Of a stretch of DNA of 52,437 bases, positions 51,480 to 52,437 are shown in pieces. The stretch's first letter is position 1. Each line of letters opens with the position of its first letter. The position numbers and the translations under genes were made by a program. Source of the DNA: an uncultured Collinsella sp. (GTDB lineage: Bacteria; Actinomycetota; Coriobacteriia; Coriobacteriales; Coriobacteriaceae); contig CABUOA010000014.1 in the NCBI GenBank assembly GCA_902493145.1, positions 1 through 52,437 of the forward strand, in the 5' to 3' direction. A model generated the notes under the pieces. That model made no database searches. It was not told the DNA's origin and saw only the letters and a program-made list of their open reading frames with translations.

Positions 51480-52214
51480 ATGGAGCTTAAACGCATAGCT
51501 CGGCTGGCGAGAGCCGGCGACCGCGTGCTTACGTGGTTTGCCGGCTTTCTCGTGCTGCTCATGCTGCTGTACGGGGGCTATTCGCTGTGGGACACAAACA
51601 ACGTTATGAACGGTGGGTTCATCAGCGACGAGCTGCTACGCTACAAACCCACCGGGATCAACGATTGCGCACGCCTGCAGGATCTGATGGCAAAAAATCC
51701 CGATGTGGTCGGATGGGTTACCATCGATGGCACCAACATCGACTATCCCTTTGTTCAGGGAAAAGATAACCAGGAATACCTCAACAGAAACGTTTTGGGG
51801 GAGTCCGCGGTTTCGGGAGCGGTGTTTTTGGATACGCGCAACAGTCGCGCGATGACCGATTCCTACAATCTGCTCTATGCGCACCACATGGATAACGGCG
51901 CGATGTTTGGCGATGTCGACCGGTTTTTAGACAGGGGCTTCTTTGACCTGCACCGTACGGGCACGCTCTACACAAAGGATGGGGCGTTCCGCCTGCGCAT
52001 TGTTGCCGTGTGCTCGTTTGCTGCGAGTGATGACATTATCTTTGGGCCGGGAAACCTGGACCAGGCCTCGATGCAGACGCTGCTCACGCATGTCTCGCAG
52101 ACGGCGGTGCACGAGAACATGGATGACGTTGGCCCCGATGCACGCATCATCGCGCTTTCTACCTGCAGCGATAAAACAAATGGGCGCCGAGCGCTCCTAG
52201 CCGAAATCTTGTAG
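51480..52214 (+). CDS. srtB: Class B sortase of the pilus locus
   Basis: A 244-residue membrane transpeptidase. The N-terminal membrane helix (about residues 17-37) is followed by the class B sequence WVTIDGTNIDYPFVQGKDN (about 80), the catalytic His in LLYAHHMDNGAMFGD (about 130), Cys in LSTCSDKTNGRR (about 228) and the Arg in the same segment. The next-gene order with SipA-like, pilin and adhesin matches streptococcal FCT loci, where a class B sortase (SrtC2 type) polymerises FctA pilins. It is probably the polymerase that reads VPT-type signals here. The GAGGA site lies 11 bases before the ATG. Confidence 0.92.
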   Translation: MELKRIARLARAGDRVLTWFAGFLVLLMLLYGGYSLWDTNNVMNGGFISDELLRYKPTGINDCARLQDLMAKNPDVVGWVTIDGTNIDYPFVQGKDNQEYLNRNVLGESAVSGAVFLDTRNSRAMTDSYNLLYAHHMDNGAMFGDVDRFLDRGFFDLHRTGTLYTKDGAFRLRIVAVCSFAASDDIIFGPGNLDQASMQTLLTHVSQTAVHENMDDVGPDARIIALSTCSDKTNGRRALLAEIL

Positions 52215-52304
52215 CTCATTTAGGATGGGGCTTTTCTAGCTACCTTTGCCGTCCTACCTGCGCAATGATTTTTCTGGGACGGGGATTTTTAGCTACGGCG
52301 TCCC
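52212..52304 (+). repeat. 56-bp direct repeat, right copy, plus a partial copy
   Basis: 52212-52267 matches 46140-46195 at 50 of 56 positions. A second shorter unit (52276-52304) is a hairpin GGGACG ... CGTCCC of the same type. The hairpins likely end transcription of the pilus operon. The remaining 130 bases to the window end hold only the terminator below. Confidence 0.82.
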
Positions 52305-52349
52305 AAAAAGACTGGTCCTCCACCACCTCCCAAATCATCCTTACAAAAC

Positions 52350-52377
52350 GAGGCCCTGGCCAAACGGCCAGGGCCTC
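52350..52377. terminator. Perfect hairpin terminator at the right edge
   Basis: GAGGCCCTGGCC and GGCCAGGGCCTC enclose AAAC. On the minus strand it is followed by GTTTTGT, so it probably serves a convergent gene lying just beyond the window. Confidence 0.75.
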
Positions 52378-52437
52378 ACTAACTTTATTCCGTTCTAAAT
52401 GACGGGTTGATTGCGCGCAGGAGGTCTCCCAGGCGGG

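Noticed and set aside
46140..52267. Composite transposon bounded by the 56-bp direct repeats
   Set aside because: No transposase or integrase lies between or beside the repeats, and a third partial copy and the hairpin inside suggest a terminator-type repeat.

Overview
The window is a high-GC Gram-positive chromosome segment. Its content points to the Coriobacteriia, most likely a gut Collinsella: LANTG/LAATG-type sortase signals, a mannose-family PTS, a putative lipoteichoic-acid-synthase-type enzyme, a heterodimeric ABC exporter and many short intergenic palindromes. The assignment rests on gene content and style only; no rRNA or tRNA gene is present. No CRISPR array, transposase or phage gene was seen.

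Layout. 0-2.7 kb: two tandem, duplicated minus-strand genes for LANTG-anchored coiled-coil surface proteins. 2.8-7.2 kb: a two-subunit ABC exporter and a flavodoxin-like protein. 7.2-8.2 kb: a long non-coding stretch with four near-palindromes at a 62-bp period, two poly-G runs and a promoter. 8.2-17.0 kb: a surface-fibre locus made of a SipW-type signal peptidase, three small proteins with SipW/TasA-type signal peptides, an 1829-residue exported adhesin-like protein and a LAATG-anchored protein. 17.2-28.1 kb: housekeeping genes (LtaS-like enzyme, nitroreductase, Kup K+ transporter, a KdpD/KdpE-like two-component system without kdpFABC, RlmKL-like rRNA methyltransferase). 28.3-37.7 kb: a carbohydrate block with an RpiR regulator and HAD phosphatase on one side, and an MFS carrier, class II aldolase, mannose-family PTS IIA-IIB-IIC-IID, aldo/keto reductase and esterase on the other. 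The IID gene carries an in-frame amber codon. A truncated HAD hydrolase lies at the right edge. 38.2-41.3 kb: transaldolase-like enzyme and Tex, with a 229-bp inverted-repeat element between them. 41.7-46.1 kb: Gfo/Idh oxidoreductase, OFA-family MFS and SDR, with a divergent LysR regulator. 46.2-52.2 kb: a pilus locus made of a large adhesin, a signal-peptidase-like protein lacking both catalytic residues, an FctA/Spy0128-like pilin and a class B sortase.

The most interesting theme is two complete and unrelated cell-surface fibre systems in one 52-kb window. The four poly-G runs of seven or more that I could find by eye all lie in the leader or signal-peptide DNA of these two loci. One nine-G run lies inside the signal-peptide codons of the pilus adhesin, so slippage by one base would switch that protein off. 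This suggests phase-variable surface display. The pilus locus repeats the logic of the streptococcal FCT loci (ancillary protein, SipA, FctA, class B sortase), including a SipA-like pseudo-peptidase in which serine and lysine are replaced by Glu and Gly.
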